Origin: Taklimakanibacter lacteus | Lineage (GTDB): Bacteria; Pseudomonadota; Alphaproteobacteria; Rhizobiales; Aestuariivirgaceae | Length of the DNA stretch: 64,000 nucleotides | Assembly (NCBI GenBank): GCA_003576695.1 | Contig: QOZQ01000003.1 | Location: forward strand, 310,001-374,000 | Reading direction: 5' to 3' | Part shown: positions 52,776 through 61,130 of the stretch, piece after piece | Position numbering within the stretch: position 1 is the stretch's first letter | Layout of the letters: each line of letters begins with the position of its first letter | Made by a program: the position numbers and the translations under genes | Notes under the pieces: generated by a model | What the model saw: the letters and a program-made list of their open reading frames with translations, nothing else | Database searches by the model: none | Told to the model about the DNA's origin: nothing

Positions 52776-53810
52776 TTGACACCTGTTTCGCCCTGGTGGC
52801 GCCCCGATATCCATGCCGACCGTCGGCCTTTCCTGATGATGCGGGGCCGCATCGTGGGAGCGATCCGCGACTGGTTCCGGGCCAAGGATTTCCTCGAGGT
52901 CGATTGCGGGGCGCTCCAGGTCTCGCCCGGCAACGAGACCCATCTCCATGCCTTCAAGGCGCCGCTCGTCAATCCCGACGGCTCGAGCGAAGACCGCTAC
53001 CTGCACACCTCGCCCGAATTTGCCTGCAAGAAGCTGCTGGCCGCCGGCGAGAAGCGCATTTTCAGCATGGTCCATTGCTTCCGCAACCGCGAGCGCACCC
53101 CGCTCCACGCGCCCGAATTCACCATGCTCGAATGGTATCGGGCAAATGAGCCCTATGAGCAGATCATCGCCGACACGGTGGGCATGCTGAAGCTGGCGTC
53201 CCGCGTGAGCGGCAATGCGCTCACCTGGCGCGGCAAGACCTGCGATCCCTCCGGCGAAGCGGAGTATCTGAGCGTGGCGGAGGCCTTTTCGCGCCATGCC
53301 GGGATCGACCTTCTGGCGACCCTGAGCGCGGAAGGCGCCGACCGGAAAGCGCTGGCGGCGCAGGCCGAGGCGCAAGATATTGCCTTTGCCAAGGATGATT
53401 CCTGGTCCGACATCTTCAGCCGCATCCTGGTCGAGAAGGTCGAGCCGCAACTGGGACAAAGCCGGCCGACCGTGCTTTTCGAATATCCGGCCGTCGAGGC
53501 GGCCCTCGCGCGCGTCAGCCCGAAGGACCCGCGCATCGCCGAGCGCTTCGAGCTCTATGCCTGCGGTGTCGAGCTTGCCAATGGCTTCGGCGAGCTCACC
53601 GATCCGGTCGAGCAGCGCCGCCGCTTCGAGGCCGATATGGCCCTGAAGCAGAAGCTCTATGGCGAGCGCTATCCGATCGATGAGACTTTTCTTGAGGCGC
53701 TGGAGACGATGCCGGAAGCTTCCGGTGTAGCGCTTGGCCTCGACCGGCTGGTGATGCTGGCGACCGGCGCCGGCCGTATCGACCAGGTGATCTGGACCCC
53801 CTTCAACTAG
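52776..53810 (+). CDS. epmA: EF-P--(R)-beta-lysine ligase
   Basis: 344 residues, a truncated class II lysyl-tRNA synthetase lacking the anticodon domain (PoxA/GenX). Motif 2 (FRNRERTPLHAPEFTMLEWY) and motif 3 (GVALGLDRLVML) are visible. It attaches beta-lysine to EF-P. A TTG start at 52776 is chosen because GGAG lies 9 bp upstream; an upstream frame to 52713 lacks support. No lysine 2,3-aminomutase (epmB) gene is in the window. Confidence 0.9.
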   Translation: MTPVSPWWRPDIHADRRPFLMMRGRIVGAIRDWFRAKDFLEVDCGALQVSPGNETHLHAFKAPLVNPDGSSEDRYLHTSPEFACKKLLAAGEKRIFSMVHCFRNRERTPLHAPEFTMLEWYRANEPYEQIIADTVGMLKLASRVSGNALTWRGKTCDPSGEAEYLSVAEAFSRHAGIDLLATLSAEGADRKALAAQAEAQDIAFAKDDSWSDIFSRILVEKVEPQLGQSRPTVLFEYPAVEAALARVSPKDPRIAERFELYACGVELANGFGELTDPVEQRRRFEADMALKQKLYGERYPIDETFLEALETMPEASGVALGLDRLVMLATGAGRIDQVIWTPFN

Positions 53811-53813
53811 GAA

Positions 53814-54629
53814 ATGCCCATGCGCCCTGTCTATGTCCTGCTTCTGGTTCTGGTGGCGAATGGCATTGCATGGGCCGCGGGTGCGGAGAGTGATCTCTAC
53901 CGTGGCCGCACCCTGGTCACCGGCATACGCGATGAAATCCGGATTCCCGCTGTGCCCGGCTTGCTGCTCGACGTGTTGGCCAAGGTGTCGGGCGATGCCC
54001 GGCTGCTGCGCGATCCGCGCGCCGCGGAACTCGCCGCCGGGGGAACATTGCTCGTCACGGAATACAGCTTTCGCGATCGTCTCGCAGGCAGACAGATCCA
54101 TGACGAGCAGGGCACGCGCGACCGGCCCTATTACCTGACGATCACTTTCGATCCGCATATGGTGGATGCCGCCCTTGAGCGGCTGGGAAGCAAGCCATGG
54201 GCCGGCAAGCGTCCGCGGCTTGCCTTGTTCCTCGTCGTCGACAACGCTTCCAACGTCTATGCGCTGGCAAGCGACGGCACCTTTGGCCGCGATCAGCGGG
54301 ATTCGCTCGTTGCGGCGTCCTGGCAGACCGGCATGCCCGTGATGCTGCCGAGCGAAGCCGACTTCGCCAGGGAAGGGCTCATCGCCAACACCTTGTCTTC
54401 AGCCGGGCCCGAGAAGCTCGGCCGCTTGGCCAAGACTGTGGGGGCTGATCTCGCTCTCACCGGAAAGCTTGTCTGGAACAAGGGCACGCTGGGCTGGGCG
54501 GCGGAATGGCGGCTCTTCGACGGCAAGGCTGCCCATGGCTGGACGATCAAGGATGTGAATTTCGACGATGCCTTCCGCGACGCACTCAGGGGGAGTGCGT
54601 TGATCTTGTCAGGAAATGGGAAGTCGTAA
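53814..54629 (+). CDS. DUF2066 domain secreted protein
   Basis: 271 residues: signal peptide (about 1-23) and a DUF2066-like domain (GIRDEIRIPAVPGLLLDVLAKVSGDARLLRDPRAAELA). The function is unknown. It starts 3 bp after epmA, probably co-transcribed. A repeat-rich region follows the stop. Confidence 0.7.
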   Translation: MPMRPVYVLLLVLVANGIAWAAGAESDLYRGRTLVTGIRDEIRIPAVPGLLLDVLAKVSGDARLLRDPRAAELAAGGTLLVTEYSFRDRLAGRQIHDEQGTRDRPYYLTITFDPHMVDAALERLGSKPWAGKRPRLALFLVVDNASNVYALASDGTFGRDQRDSLVAASWQTGMPVMLPSEADFAREGLIANTLSSAGPEKLGRLAKTVGADLALTGKLVWNKGTLGWAAEWRLFDGKAAHGWTIKDVNFDDAFRDALRGSALILSGNGKS

Positions 54630-54636
54630 AGGTTTA

Positions 54637-54930
54637 TCCTCCCCACAAGGGGGAGGGCAATCGCATTTGAAATTTCCGAAGTAGGCGAGCCACCTCCAAT
54701 TTCCCCCTCGCCCGTTGCGAAGCAATGGGAGAGGGTGCCCGAAGGGCGGGTGAGGGCTCTTAGTCCCGATACTCAATGCTTTCAGAATCTCGCATACTTC
54801 GAGGAAGAGCCCTCATCCGCCCTTTCGGGCACCTTCTCCCATCCTCCGGACGGGAGAAGGGGAAATGAAGAAGAGTAAAGCTCCCCTTCAACAGCCCTTT
54901 CAAATTCCTCCCCACAAGGGGGAGGGGAAT
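54637..54930. repeat. Dispersed palindrome-rich repeat, copy 1
   Basis: About 290 bp with no gene. It is bounded by CCTCCCCACAAGGGGGAGG units at both ends, with an internal CCCTCGCCCGTTGCGAAGCA...GGGTGAGGGCTCTT block and its complement AAGAGCCCTCATCC. From about 54640 to 54845 it matches 63172-63375 closely. It fills the gap between the convergent DUF2066 and aminotransferase genes. Confidence 0.75.
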
Positions 54931-54945
54931 TGAATGTGGAACGCG

Positions 54946-56286
54946 CTACCTCACGCTCGCCAGCACCTGGCGGATCGACTTCGCCATCTTGTCGACGATC
55001 TCGCCGAGCTCATTCGGGCTCGCATTATAGGGCGGCGCCAGGATCACGCAGTCGCCGGCGACGCCATCGACATTGCCGCCCACGGGATAGCAAATGAGTC
55101 CGTTTTCAAGGGCTTGCTGGCGAATGCGCATATAAAGCTTGAGCTCGGCCGGGAAGGGCGCCCTGGTCTTGCGGTCCTTCACCAGCTCGAGCGCCTGGAA
55201 GAAGCCGCGGCCGCGAATGTCGCCCACCGCCTCGATGTCGGAGGTTGCCTCGCGCATCATGTCGACAAGCTTCGGCCCCCATTCCATCACCCGCTCGACC
55301 AGCTTCTCGCGCGTGACGATCTTCTGCACCGCGACGCCCGCGGCACAGCAGGCGGTGTGGCCGGTGAATGTGTGTCCGGTGAGGGCACCGCCATGGACGG
55401 GGACGATCGCGTCGGCAACCTTCTGTGAATAGACGGCCGCGCCCAGCGGCAAATAGCCCGCCGCCAGGCCCTTGGCGACCGACATGATGTCGGGCTCGAC
55501 CCCGTCATGCGCCAAAGCCCGCCAGGGGCCGCAGCGCCCGGCGCCCGACATGACCTCGTCCGCGATCAGCAATATGCCGTGCCGGTCGCAGATCTCGCGC
55601 ACGCGCCTGGAATAGCCCGGAGGGGCTGGGACACAGCCGCCGGCGGCACCGACCACCGGCTCGAAGATGAAGGCGGCGACATTCTTCGCGCCGAGCCGCA
55701 GGATCTCGTCCTCGAGCTCTTTGGCACAGGCTTCGCCCGTGGTTTCGGCTGTGGCGCCCGCGGGCGGGCGATAGACATTGGCAGGCGAGAGATGGGAGGC
55801 GGGGACGAGCGCCCCTTCGAAAGCCGCGCGCCTTTCGAGGAAACCCGACACCGACAGCGCGCCCAGCGTATTGCCATGCCAGGAGCGTTCGCGCGCGATG
55901 AAACGACGGCGGCTCATCTCGCCCTTCGCGGCATGATATTGCAGCGCGAGCTTCAGGCAGCTCTCCACCGCTTCCGACCCGCCGGTGACGAACACCATGT
56001 GCTTGAGGCTGCCGCCGCATTTTTGGGCCACGATCTGGGTCAGCTCTTCCAAGGCATCGGTGGTGAAGTTGTAGCGATAGCCATGCGCGATGCGTGAAAG
56101 CTGGTCGGCGATGGCGGCGTTCACCTCTTCATTGCCGTGACCAATGCAATAGACGGCGGGGCCGCTCGATCCGTCGATATACTGCTTGCCATTGGCATCA
56201 TGAATGTAGCTGCCCTTGGCCCATTTGGCCTTGGGAAGATTGGCGCCGGCTGTCGTGATGCTGGCGGGAAGCGGCTGCTTGGTCAT
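54946..56286 (-). CDS. Class III aminotransferase (PLP)
   Basis: 446 residues of the omega-aminotransferase fold: substrate loop GSSGPAVYCIGHG, VTGGSEAVES, RERSWHGNTLGA, PLP Asp in LLIADEVMSGAGRCG and PLP lysine in SVAKGLAAGYLPLGA. It transfers an amino group from an omega-amino acid or polyamine to pyruvate or 2-oxoglutarate. Acetylpolyamine amidohydrolase and ornithine decarboxylase genes nearby make a polyamine-related substrate possible. Confidence 0.88.
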   Translation of the reverse strand: MTKQPLPASITTAGANLPKAKWAKGSYIHDANGKQYIDGSSGPAVYCIGHGNEEVNAAIADQLSRIAHGYRYNFTTDALEELTQIVAQKCGGSLKHMVFVTGGSEAVESCLKLALQYHAAKGEMSRRRFIARERSWHGNTLGALSVSGFLERRAAFEGALVPASHLSPANVYRPPAGATAETTGEACAKELEDEILRLGAKNVAAFIFEPVVGAAGGCVPAPPGYSRRVREICDRHGILLIADEVMSGAGRCGPWRALAHDGVEPDIMSVAKGLAAGYLPLGAAVYSQKVADAIVPVHGGALTGHTFTGHTACCAAGVAVQKIVTREKLVERVMEWGPKLVDMMREATSDIEAVGDIRGRGFFQALELVKDRKTRAPFPAELKLYMRIRQQALENGLICYPVGGNVDGVAGDCVILAPPYNASPNELGEIVDKMAKSIRQVLASVR

Positions 56287-56381
56287 GCGGAGTATCTCAT
56301 GGAATGAAAGTGAGTAATGCGCAGGTTAGAGTTTTGACAATCTTTGCCAATTTGTGTCATGCTCGCGTTATGGAGGCCGAC

Positions 56382-56627
56382 ATGGCGACTATGAATGTAT
56401 CCCTGCCTGATCTTATGAAAGACTGGGTCGAAGCACAAATGAAAACAGGGCGTTACGCCAATGCCAGCGACTACGTGCGCGATCTCATTCGCAAGGATCA
56501 GGAACGCAGCGGCAAGATTGCCGCCATGCAGCGTTTCGTCGATGAAGGATCGAAAAGTGGTGCCGGCAATCGTTCAAAAGATGAGCTTTTTTCGTCGGCG
56601 GTGACGCGGACCAAGGCGCGGCAATAA
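56382..56627 (+). CDS. parD: ParD-family antitoxin
   Basis: 81 residues: ribbon-helix-helix N-terminus (MATMNVSLPDLMKDWVEAQMKTGRYANASDYVRDLIRKDQ) with a flexible C-terminal tail that would wrap the toxin. GGAGG precedes the ATG; the longer frame to 56304 is not needed. Divergent from the aminotransferase, 3 bp before ParE. Confidence 0.88.
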   Translation: MATMNVSLPDLMKDWVEAQMKTGRYANASDYVRDLIRKDQERSGKIAAMQRFVDEGSKSGAGNRSKDELFSSAVTRTKARQ

Positions 56628-56630
56628 CTC

Positions 56631-56924
56631 ATGGGTTTTCTTCTGTCTCGTGCAGCGGAAGAAGACATTATCGCAATTGCTGAGGCTGGTATCCGCCTGT
56701 TCGGGACTTCACAAGCCAGGCAGTATCATGATGAACTGTTCGCGATCCTCGATCTGATCGCCGCCAATCCTCGCATGGCGCGCGAGCGCCTCGAAATATC
56801 ACCACCCGTGCGCATCCATCCCTTCAAAGCTCATCTTGTCGTCTATCGGATCGAAGTAGGCGACGATATTCTCATTATCCGCGTGCGGCACGGGCATGAG
56901 GATTGGGCCGACGATGCTTCTTAG
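56631..56924 (+). CDS. parE: ParE-family toxin
   Basis: 97 residues with the RelE/ParE fold (LSRAAEEDIIAIAEAGIRLFGTSQARQYHDELFAILDLIAANPRMARER; VYRIEVGDDILIIRVRHGHEDW). ParE toxins typically inhibit gyrase. Directly downstream of its antitoxin gene. Confidence 0.88.
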   Translation: MGFLLSRAAEEDIIAIAEAGIRLFGTSQARQYHDELFAILDLIAANPRMARERLEISPPVRIHPFKAHLVVYRIEVGDDILIIRVRHGHEDWADDAS

Positions 56925-56931
56925 GTAAATC

Positions 56932-57963
56932 ATGTTCACCGTCTTCGCCGACATGCAACGTCTGCACAATCCGCCGAGCTTCATGGTCGCCGGCAAGCCG
57001 AAACCCATGCCGGAACGGCCCGAGCGCATCGACATGCTGCTCGAGGGCGTAAAGCGTGCCGGCGGCAGGCTGGTTGCGCCGGCGCCGATCGGCAACGAGA
57101 CCCTGGCTCTGGTGCATGCGCCACGCTACCTCGCCTTCATGGACACGCTGTGGGAGCGCTGGCACCGCCAGCCCGAGGCGGCGGATACTCCAGCCCCCAA
57201 TATCCATGCGCTGGGACGCGCCAGCCTGGCGCCGGTCGGCTATCCGGATTCGGTCGTGGGGCAAGTGGGCTATCATCTGGGCGACGGCTCCTGTCCGATC
57301 ATGGACAGGACCTGGGACGCGGCGAAAGCCAGCGCCGCGACGGCCGCTCATGCAGCTGGCCTGATGCTCGAGGGCGAGACGCTTGCCTATGCGCTGTGCC
57401 GGCCGCCCGGACATCATGCGGCCTCCGATGTCGCGGCGGGCTTCTGCTACATCAACAATTCGGCACTGGCGGCGGAAATACTCACCCGCGCCGGGCGGCG
57501 CGTGGCGATCCTCGATATCGACGTGCATCACGGCAATGGCACGGAAGCGATCTTCTATGACCGTGCCGATATCCTCACGGTTTCCCTCCATGCCGATCCG
57601 AAGCGCTTCTATCCCTTCTTCTGGGGCTATGCGGAAGAGACCGGGAGGGGCGCGGGCGAAGGCTTCAACCTCAATCTGCCGCTGCCGCGCGGCACAAGGA
57701 TCGATGACTATCGCGCGGCGCTGGCGAAAGCCTTCCGCCGCATCGCAGACTTTGCGCCCGATATGCTCGTCATCGCGGCGGGGCTCGATATCGCGATCGA
57801 TGATCCCTTCCAGGGCTTCGCCATCGAGACGGCCGATTTCGCCACGATCGGCCGCGACCTTGCCGGGCTGAAGCTGCCGATGCTGGCGGTGCAGGAAGGC
57901 GGCTATCCCTCGGCAAGCCTGGGCGCCAATCTGGCGTCATTGCTCGAAGGACTTGGATCATGA
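56932..57963 (+). CDS. Histone-deacetylase-family acetylpolyamine amidohydrolase
   Basis: 343 residues with class II deacetylase residues: RPPGHHA (catalytic His pair), GFCYINN, DIDVHHGNG (zinc Asp/His), a second zinc Asp in AAGLDIAIDDP and GGYP. The N-terminal MFTVFADMQRLHNP and VGYHLGDGSCPI match acetylpolyamine amidohydrolases, which remove acetyl groups from acetylputrescine, acetylcadaverine or acetylspermidine. The GNAT gene downstream overlaps by ATGA. Confidence 0.88.
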   Translation: MFTVFADMQRLHNPPSFMVAGKPKPMPERPERIDMLLEGVKRAGGRLVAPAPIGNETLALVHAPRYLAFMDTLWERWHRQPEAADTPAPNIHALGRASLAPVGYPDSVVGQVGYHLGDGSCPIMDRTWDAAKASAATAAHAAGLMLEGETLAYALCRPPGHHAASDVAAGFCYINNSALAAEILTRAGRRVAILDIDVHHGNGTEAIFYDRADILTVSLHADPKRFYPFFWGYAEETGRGAGEGFNLNLPLPRGTRIDDYRAALAKAFRRIADFAPDMLVIAAGLDIAIDDPFQGFAIETADFATIGRDLAGLKLPMLAVQEGGYPSASLGANLASLLEGLGS

Positions 57964-58427
57964 CGCTGACCATCAGGCCCATGCGCGGGGAAGATGCGCC
58001 GCAGGTCGTGGCGATGGTCCAGGGTCTGGCGCGCGATACGGGCGTGGATGTCATCCCCAAGCTCACTGCCGAAAGTCTCATTGCCCATGGCGACCTCATC
58101 GATGTGACCCTGGCCGAGGATGCGGGCGGCATTCTCGGCGCCTGCCTGACGCTCCTCACCTATTCGACCTGGCGCGATGCCAAGGGGCTCTATGTCGTCG
58201 ACCTTTTCATCGACGGGAAAGCGCGCAACCAGGGTCTCGGTGTGAAGCTCCTGCGCGAAGCGGCGCGCCGCGGGAGGCAAAAGGGTGCCCGCTTCATCAA
58301 GCTCGAAGTCTATGACACGAATGAGGGCGCGGCGCGCTTTTATGAGCGTCTGGGCTTCGTGCGCAACGACAAGGACCGGTTGTTCGTCCTCGAAGAGGAC
58401 AAGGTCACTGAGTTTCTCACCGGATGA
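57960..58427 (+). CDS. GNAT-family N-acetyltransferase
   Basis: 155 residues with GNAT motif A (DLFIDGKARNQGLGVKLLREAARRGRQKGARFIKLEVY) and motif B (NEGAARFYERLGFVRND). Overlaps the deacetylase gene (ATGA), so the acetyltransferase and deacetylase are co-expressed, suggesting one acetylation cycle, perhaps of a polyamine. The acceptor is not known. Confidence 0.85.
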   Translation: MTLTIRPMRGEDAPQVVAMVQGLARDTGVDVIPKLTAESLIAHGDLIDVTLAEDAGGILGACLTLLTYSTWRDAKGLYVVDLFIDGKARNQGLGVKLLREAARRGRQKGARFIKLEVYDTNEGAARFYERLGFVRNDKDRLFVLEEDKVTEFLTG

Positions 58428-58520
58428 TCTGGTGGGTCTCGGGGTGTTTCACCGGTGAAAAACGAGTGGTCTACCGGTAAGCAAGTCCCCGGCTTCGGCG
58501 GCCTGGCCGGGGTTCGGATA

Positions 58521-58550
58521 CAGGGAATTACAGGGAATTACAGGGAATTT
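58521..58550. repeat. Tandem 10-mer CAGGGAATTA x3
   Basis: Two exact units and a third with one mismatch (CAGGGAATTT) in perfect head-to-tail order. Too short and regular for a CRISPR; more likely the edge of a decayed mobile or multicopy element. Confidence 0.75.
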
Positions 58551-58737
58551 TAGCGAAAAACTTCCACCCTGAACGATATCAATGACTTGGAAAGTCGAGC
58601 AGGGAATTTTCATTCTCAGCGGGGCTGTTTGCGGGCGCGGCCGCGGCGCAAGCTTCCGGCGCGCTTCATACCATTCTGACATTTCCCGAATCTCGCACGC
58701 GTCCGTCCGCAAAGGCAAGATGGCAGCCCCATTTATC

Positions 58738-58837
58738 GTCATCCCGGCGAAAGCCGGGACCCATTGAATAAGCGCAACCGGGCGGCGCTCGCCGCGCTTC
58801 ACCAATTTAGTGGGCCCCCGACTTTCGTCGGGGTGAC
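58738..58837. repeat. Oppositely oriented pair of CCCGGCTTTCGCCGGG palindromes
   Basis: Unit at 58738-58763 reads GTCATCCCGGCGAAAGCCGG and onward; the unit at 58811-58837 reads the other strand with compensating changes (CCCCGACTTTCGTCGGGG). Paired inverted units of this kind are typical of bacterial interspersed mosaic elements. Confidence 0.7.
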
Positions 58838-58891
58838 GGATGGAGGGAAGTAAACCCTCGCCCCACTGACGCGAGTGATCGGGGAGCGCGC

Positions 58892-59434
58892 TTACGCCGT
58901 CTGGCGCACCGCCGTGTCGTCATTGACCGGGATCATCCGCCCGCTGGCCGAGATCATGCCCTCGGCGCCAGCAAGCGAGTCCGCCGCAAGCTCGAGCCCG
59001 AGGAAGCGCTCGAGCGCCACCGGTCCCGGCAGGCTCAAGGCTTCGACGCTCGAGCGCGAGAAGCCGAAGCGGCCGTAATAGGGCTCATCGCCCACCAGCA
59101 GCACGGCCTTGTGGCCGAGCTTGCGGGCCTCCTCGATCGCATGGCGCATCAGGCGGCCGCCGATGCCGCGCTTCTGATAGGCGCAGTCGACGGCAAGCGG
59201 CCCGAGCAGCAGCGCCGGACCGGCCGATCCTGCAGTGATGTCCCACAGGCGCAGCGTGCCGATGACCCGGCCGCGGCGGTTGCGCGCGGTGAAGGCAAGG
59301 CCTTCCGCCGGCAGGCGGTTCTCGCGCAGCCGTTCGGATGTCTTGCGCCGGCGCTCGGCCTTGCCGAAAGCGCGGTCGAGAAGGGCTTCGCGGGCCGGAA
59401 GATCGGTCGCAGTTTCAGGCGTGATGGTGACCAT
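58892..59434 (-). CDS. GNAT-family N-acetyltransferase (YhbS-like)
   Basis: 180 residues. Motif A is LLGPLAVDCAYQKRGIGGRLMRHAIEEARKLGHKAVLLVGDEPYYGRFGFSRS, the pattern of YhbS-type predicted acetyltransferases. The acceptor is unknown. Its start is 13 bp downstream of the two-hairpin repeat copy 2, which would lie in its leader. Confidence 0.85.
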   Translation of the reverse strand: MVTITPETATDLPAREALLDRAFGKAERRRKTSERLRENRLPAEGLAFTARNRRGRVIGTLRLWDITAGSAGPALLLGPLAVDCAYQKRGIGGRLMRHAIEEARKLGHKAVLLVGDEPYYGRFGFSRSSVEALSLPGPVALERFLGLELAADSLAGAEGMISASGRMIPVNDDTAVRQTA

Positions 59435-59447
59435 TCTGGCCTCTATA

Positions 59448-59552
59448 GAGCCCTTCCCACTCGGGGGACCCGAGTGGGAAAAAGGGCTCGATTAATTTAC
59501 TTTTGCGCGCTTCCTTGTCGCCAAAGTCGAGCAACTTTGGCGGGAAGCGCGC
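59448..59552. repeat. Two-hairpin dispersed repeat, copy 2
   Basis: Hairpin A (59448-59489): outer GAGCCCTT/AAGGGCTC, inner CCCACTCGG/CCGAGTGGG. Hairpin B (59505-59552): outer GCGCGCTTCC/GGAAGCGCGC, inner GCCAAAGT/ACTTTGGC. Same layout and order as 43703-43814, with different but still paired arm sequences. It lies between the ornithine decarboxylase end and the GNAT start. Confidence 0.85.
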
Positions 59553-59611
59553 CCGCCTCTGATGCCGCCCCAAACCTGAAGCTCAGGGCAGGCATCTCGG
59601 GATCGCTGAAG

Positions 59612-60745
59612 TTAGATGATGTAGGTCTGCAGCGGCGGGAAGCCGTTGAAGGCGATCGACGAATAGGTCGTCGTGTAGGCGCCCGTATTGTCGATCAGCA
59701 CCTCGTCACCGACGGTGAGCGAAAGCGGCAGGTCGTAGGGCGTCTTCTCATAGAGCACATCGGCGCTGTCGCAGGTGGGACCTGCAATGATGCAGGGGCC
59801 CCTGGCATCGCCGTCACGCTCAGAGAGGATCGGATAGCGGATCGCTTCCTCCATCGTCTCGGCCAGGCCGCCGAACTTGCCGATGTCGAGATAGACCCAG
59901 CGCGCCTTGTCGTCGGCATGCTTCTTCGACACGAGCACGACTTCCGCCTTGATCACGCCGGCATTGCCGACCATCCCGCGGCCCGGCTCGATGATCGTTT
60001 CCGGGATGGCATTGCCGAAATGCCTGGCGAGCGACTGCTCGATGCCCTGGGCATAGGCGCCGACGCCCGGAACCTGCTTGAGGTAACGGGTCGGGAAGCC
60101 GCCGCCGAGATTGACCATCGACAAGGTGATGCCGCGCTCCGCCATCGTGCGGAAGATCTGAGCCGACTGGGCCAGGGCCGAATCCCAGCCATCGGTCTTG
60201 GTCTGCTGCGAGCCGACATGGAAGGAGATGCCATAGGCCTGGAGGCCGAGCTTATGGGCGCGGTCCAGCACGTCGATCGCCATCTCGGTGGCGCAGCCGA
60301 ATTTGCGCGACAGCGGCCATTCGGCGCCGGCGCCATCGGTCAGGATGCGGCAGAAGATGCGGGCGCCGGGAGCGGCGCGGGCGACCTTCTCGACTTCCTC
60401 GATGGAATCGACGGCATAGAGCGACACGCCGAGCTGGTGGGCGCGCGCGACATCGCGCTCCTTCTTGATCGTGTTGCCGAAGGAGATGCGGTCGGGCGTG
60501 GCGCCGGCGGCGAGCGCCATTTCGATTTCGGGCACCGAAGCCGTGTCGAAGGACGAGCCGAGGCCGGCGAGCAGCGAAAGCACTTCGGGCGCCGGATTGG
60601 CCTTCACCGCATAGAAGATGCGGGTGGCCGGCATGGCGCGGGCGAAGCGGAGATAATTGTCGCGGATGATCTCGAGGTCGACGACGAGGCAGGGGCCCTC
60701 GGGTCGTCGGTCGGCGAGGAAGTCGATCATGCGTTGCGTGGCCAT
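59612..60745 (-). CDS. Ornithine (or lysine/ornithine) decarboxylase, alanine-racemase fold
   Basis: 377-residue fold-III PLP decarboxylase. PLP lysine Lys48 (YAVKANP), phosphate-binding EPGRGMVGNAG, GGGFPTRY and a catalytic Cys in GPTCDSADVL are visible. It makes putrescine from ornithine (and perhaps cadaverine from lysine). GGGGGAG precedes the ATG at 60745. It has an unusually long leader with hairpins and an upstream frame, as expected for the alphaproteobacterial speF leader element. Confidence 0.9.
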   Translation of the reverse strand: MATQRMIDFLADRRPEGPCLVVDLEIIRDNYLRFARAMPATRIFYAVKANPAPEVLSLLAGLGSSFDTASVPEIEMALAAGATPDRISFGNTIKKERDVARAHQLGVSLYAVDSIEEVEKVARAAPGARIFCRILTDGAGAEWPLSRKFGCATEMAIDVLDRAHKLGLQAYGISFHVGSQQTKTDGWDSALAQSAQIFRTMAERGITLSMVNLGGGFPTRYLKQVPGVGAYAQGIEQSLARHFGNAIPETIIEPGRGMVGNAGVIKAEVVLVSKKHADDKARWVYLDIGKFGGLAETMEEAIRYPILSERDGDARGPCIIAGPTCDSADVLYEKTPYDLPLSLTVGDEVLIDNTGAYTTTYSSIAFNGFPPLQTYII

Positions 60746-60767
60746 AGGCGTATCTCCCCCATCAGGG

Positions 60768-61010
60768 TCAGCAGTGGATGGCCTTGGAGGTGCGATGGCA
60801 CGCCCCCGCGATGGAGACGGGAACGGGCCGGCCGCCTTTCGGGCCGTCGAGTGCGATGATTGTCCGGGCGCTTGCGCGCCTCGCATTCACCGCGGTTTGT
60901 CTGCCTTTGATTGGAGGGAAATCCCATCCGCACTTCGGGCAAGGAAAGTGGTGCCTCTTCAGTAACGCTGACTGTTGGACCAGCCAGTCCGAGACCAAAA
61001 AAGCCCGCAC
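60768..61010 (-). other. Upstream open frame in decarboxylase leader (possible leader peptide)
   Basis: An 80-codon frame starting at GTG and ending 22 bp before the decarboxylase ATG. It would encode a basic peptide with a CPKCG motif. It has no clear ribosome site and no recognised homologue. It may be chance within a structured RNA, or a regulatory uORF. Confidence 0.3.
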
Positions 61011-61130
61011 CGTCGTTGCTTCAAGGCGTCCGCGGTCTTGACCGACCGCTAGGGATCATGTCCCTAGTACCGTCCCGGAGACCTTCTTGAGGATCCGGGG
61101 GACGCCCACAGGCACGTGCGACTTTGGGCG
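60770..61130 (-). ncRNA. Structured leader of the ornithine decarboxylase mRNA (speF-element candidate)
   Basis: About 390 bp separate the decarboxylase start from its probable promoter region, with no convincing gene. On the minus strand two hairpins are adjacent: CTAGGGA/TCCCTAG (arms 61061-61067 and 61049-61055) and GCGGTC/GACCGC (about 61032-61049). A GCGGGCTTTTTTGG stretch follows at about 61003. A conserved speF RNA motif is known upstream of alphaproteobacterial ornithine decarboxylases; I cannot run the covariance model, so the match is by position and style. Confidence 0.45.

Larger units (their letters stand above)
58428..58891. other. 464-bp intergenic region with repeats, no gene
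   Basis: Contains a three-fold tandem repeat of CAGGGAATTA (58521-58550), a further AGCAGGGAATTTTC at about 58599, and two CCCGGCTTTCGCCGGG-family palindromes in opposite orientation (58738-58763 and 58811-58837). The GGGAATT-rich stretch resembles degenerate multicopy sequence common in rhizobial genomes. No reading frame of protein-like composition was seen. Confidence 0.6.

Noticed and set aside
52602-54158. Minus-strand frame of about 500 codons opposite epmA
   Set aside because: Overlaps epmA and the efp start region in antisense; epmA has class II synthetase motifs, the shadow has none.
58521-58550. Possible CRISPR array
   Set aside because: Repeats are 10 bp, contiguous, without spacers, and no cas gene is present.
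59111-60859. Plus-strand frame of about 580 codons across GNAT, repeat and decarboxylase
   Set aside because: Runs through the two-hairpin repeat and antisense to the decarboxylase; shadow frame.
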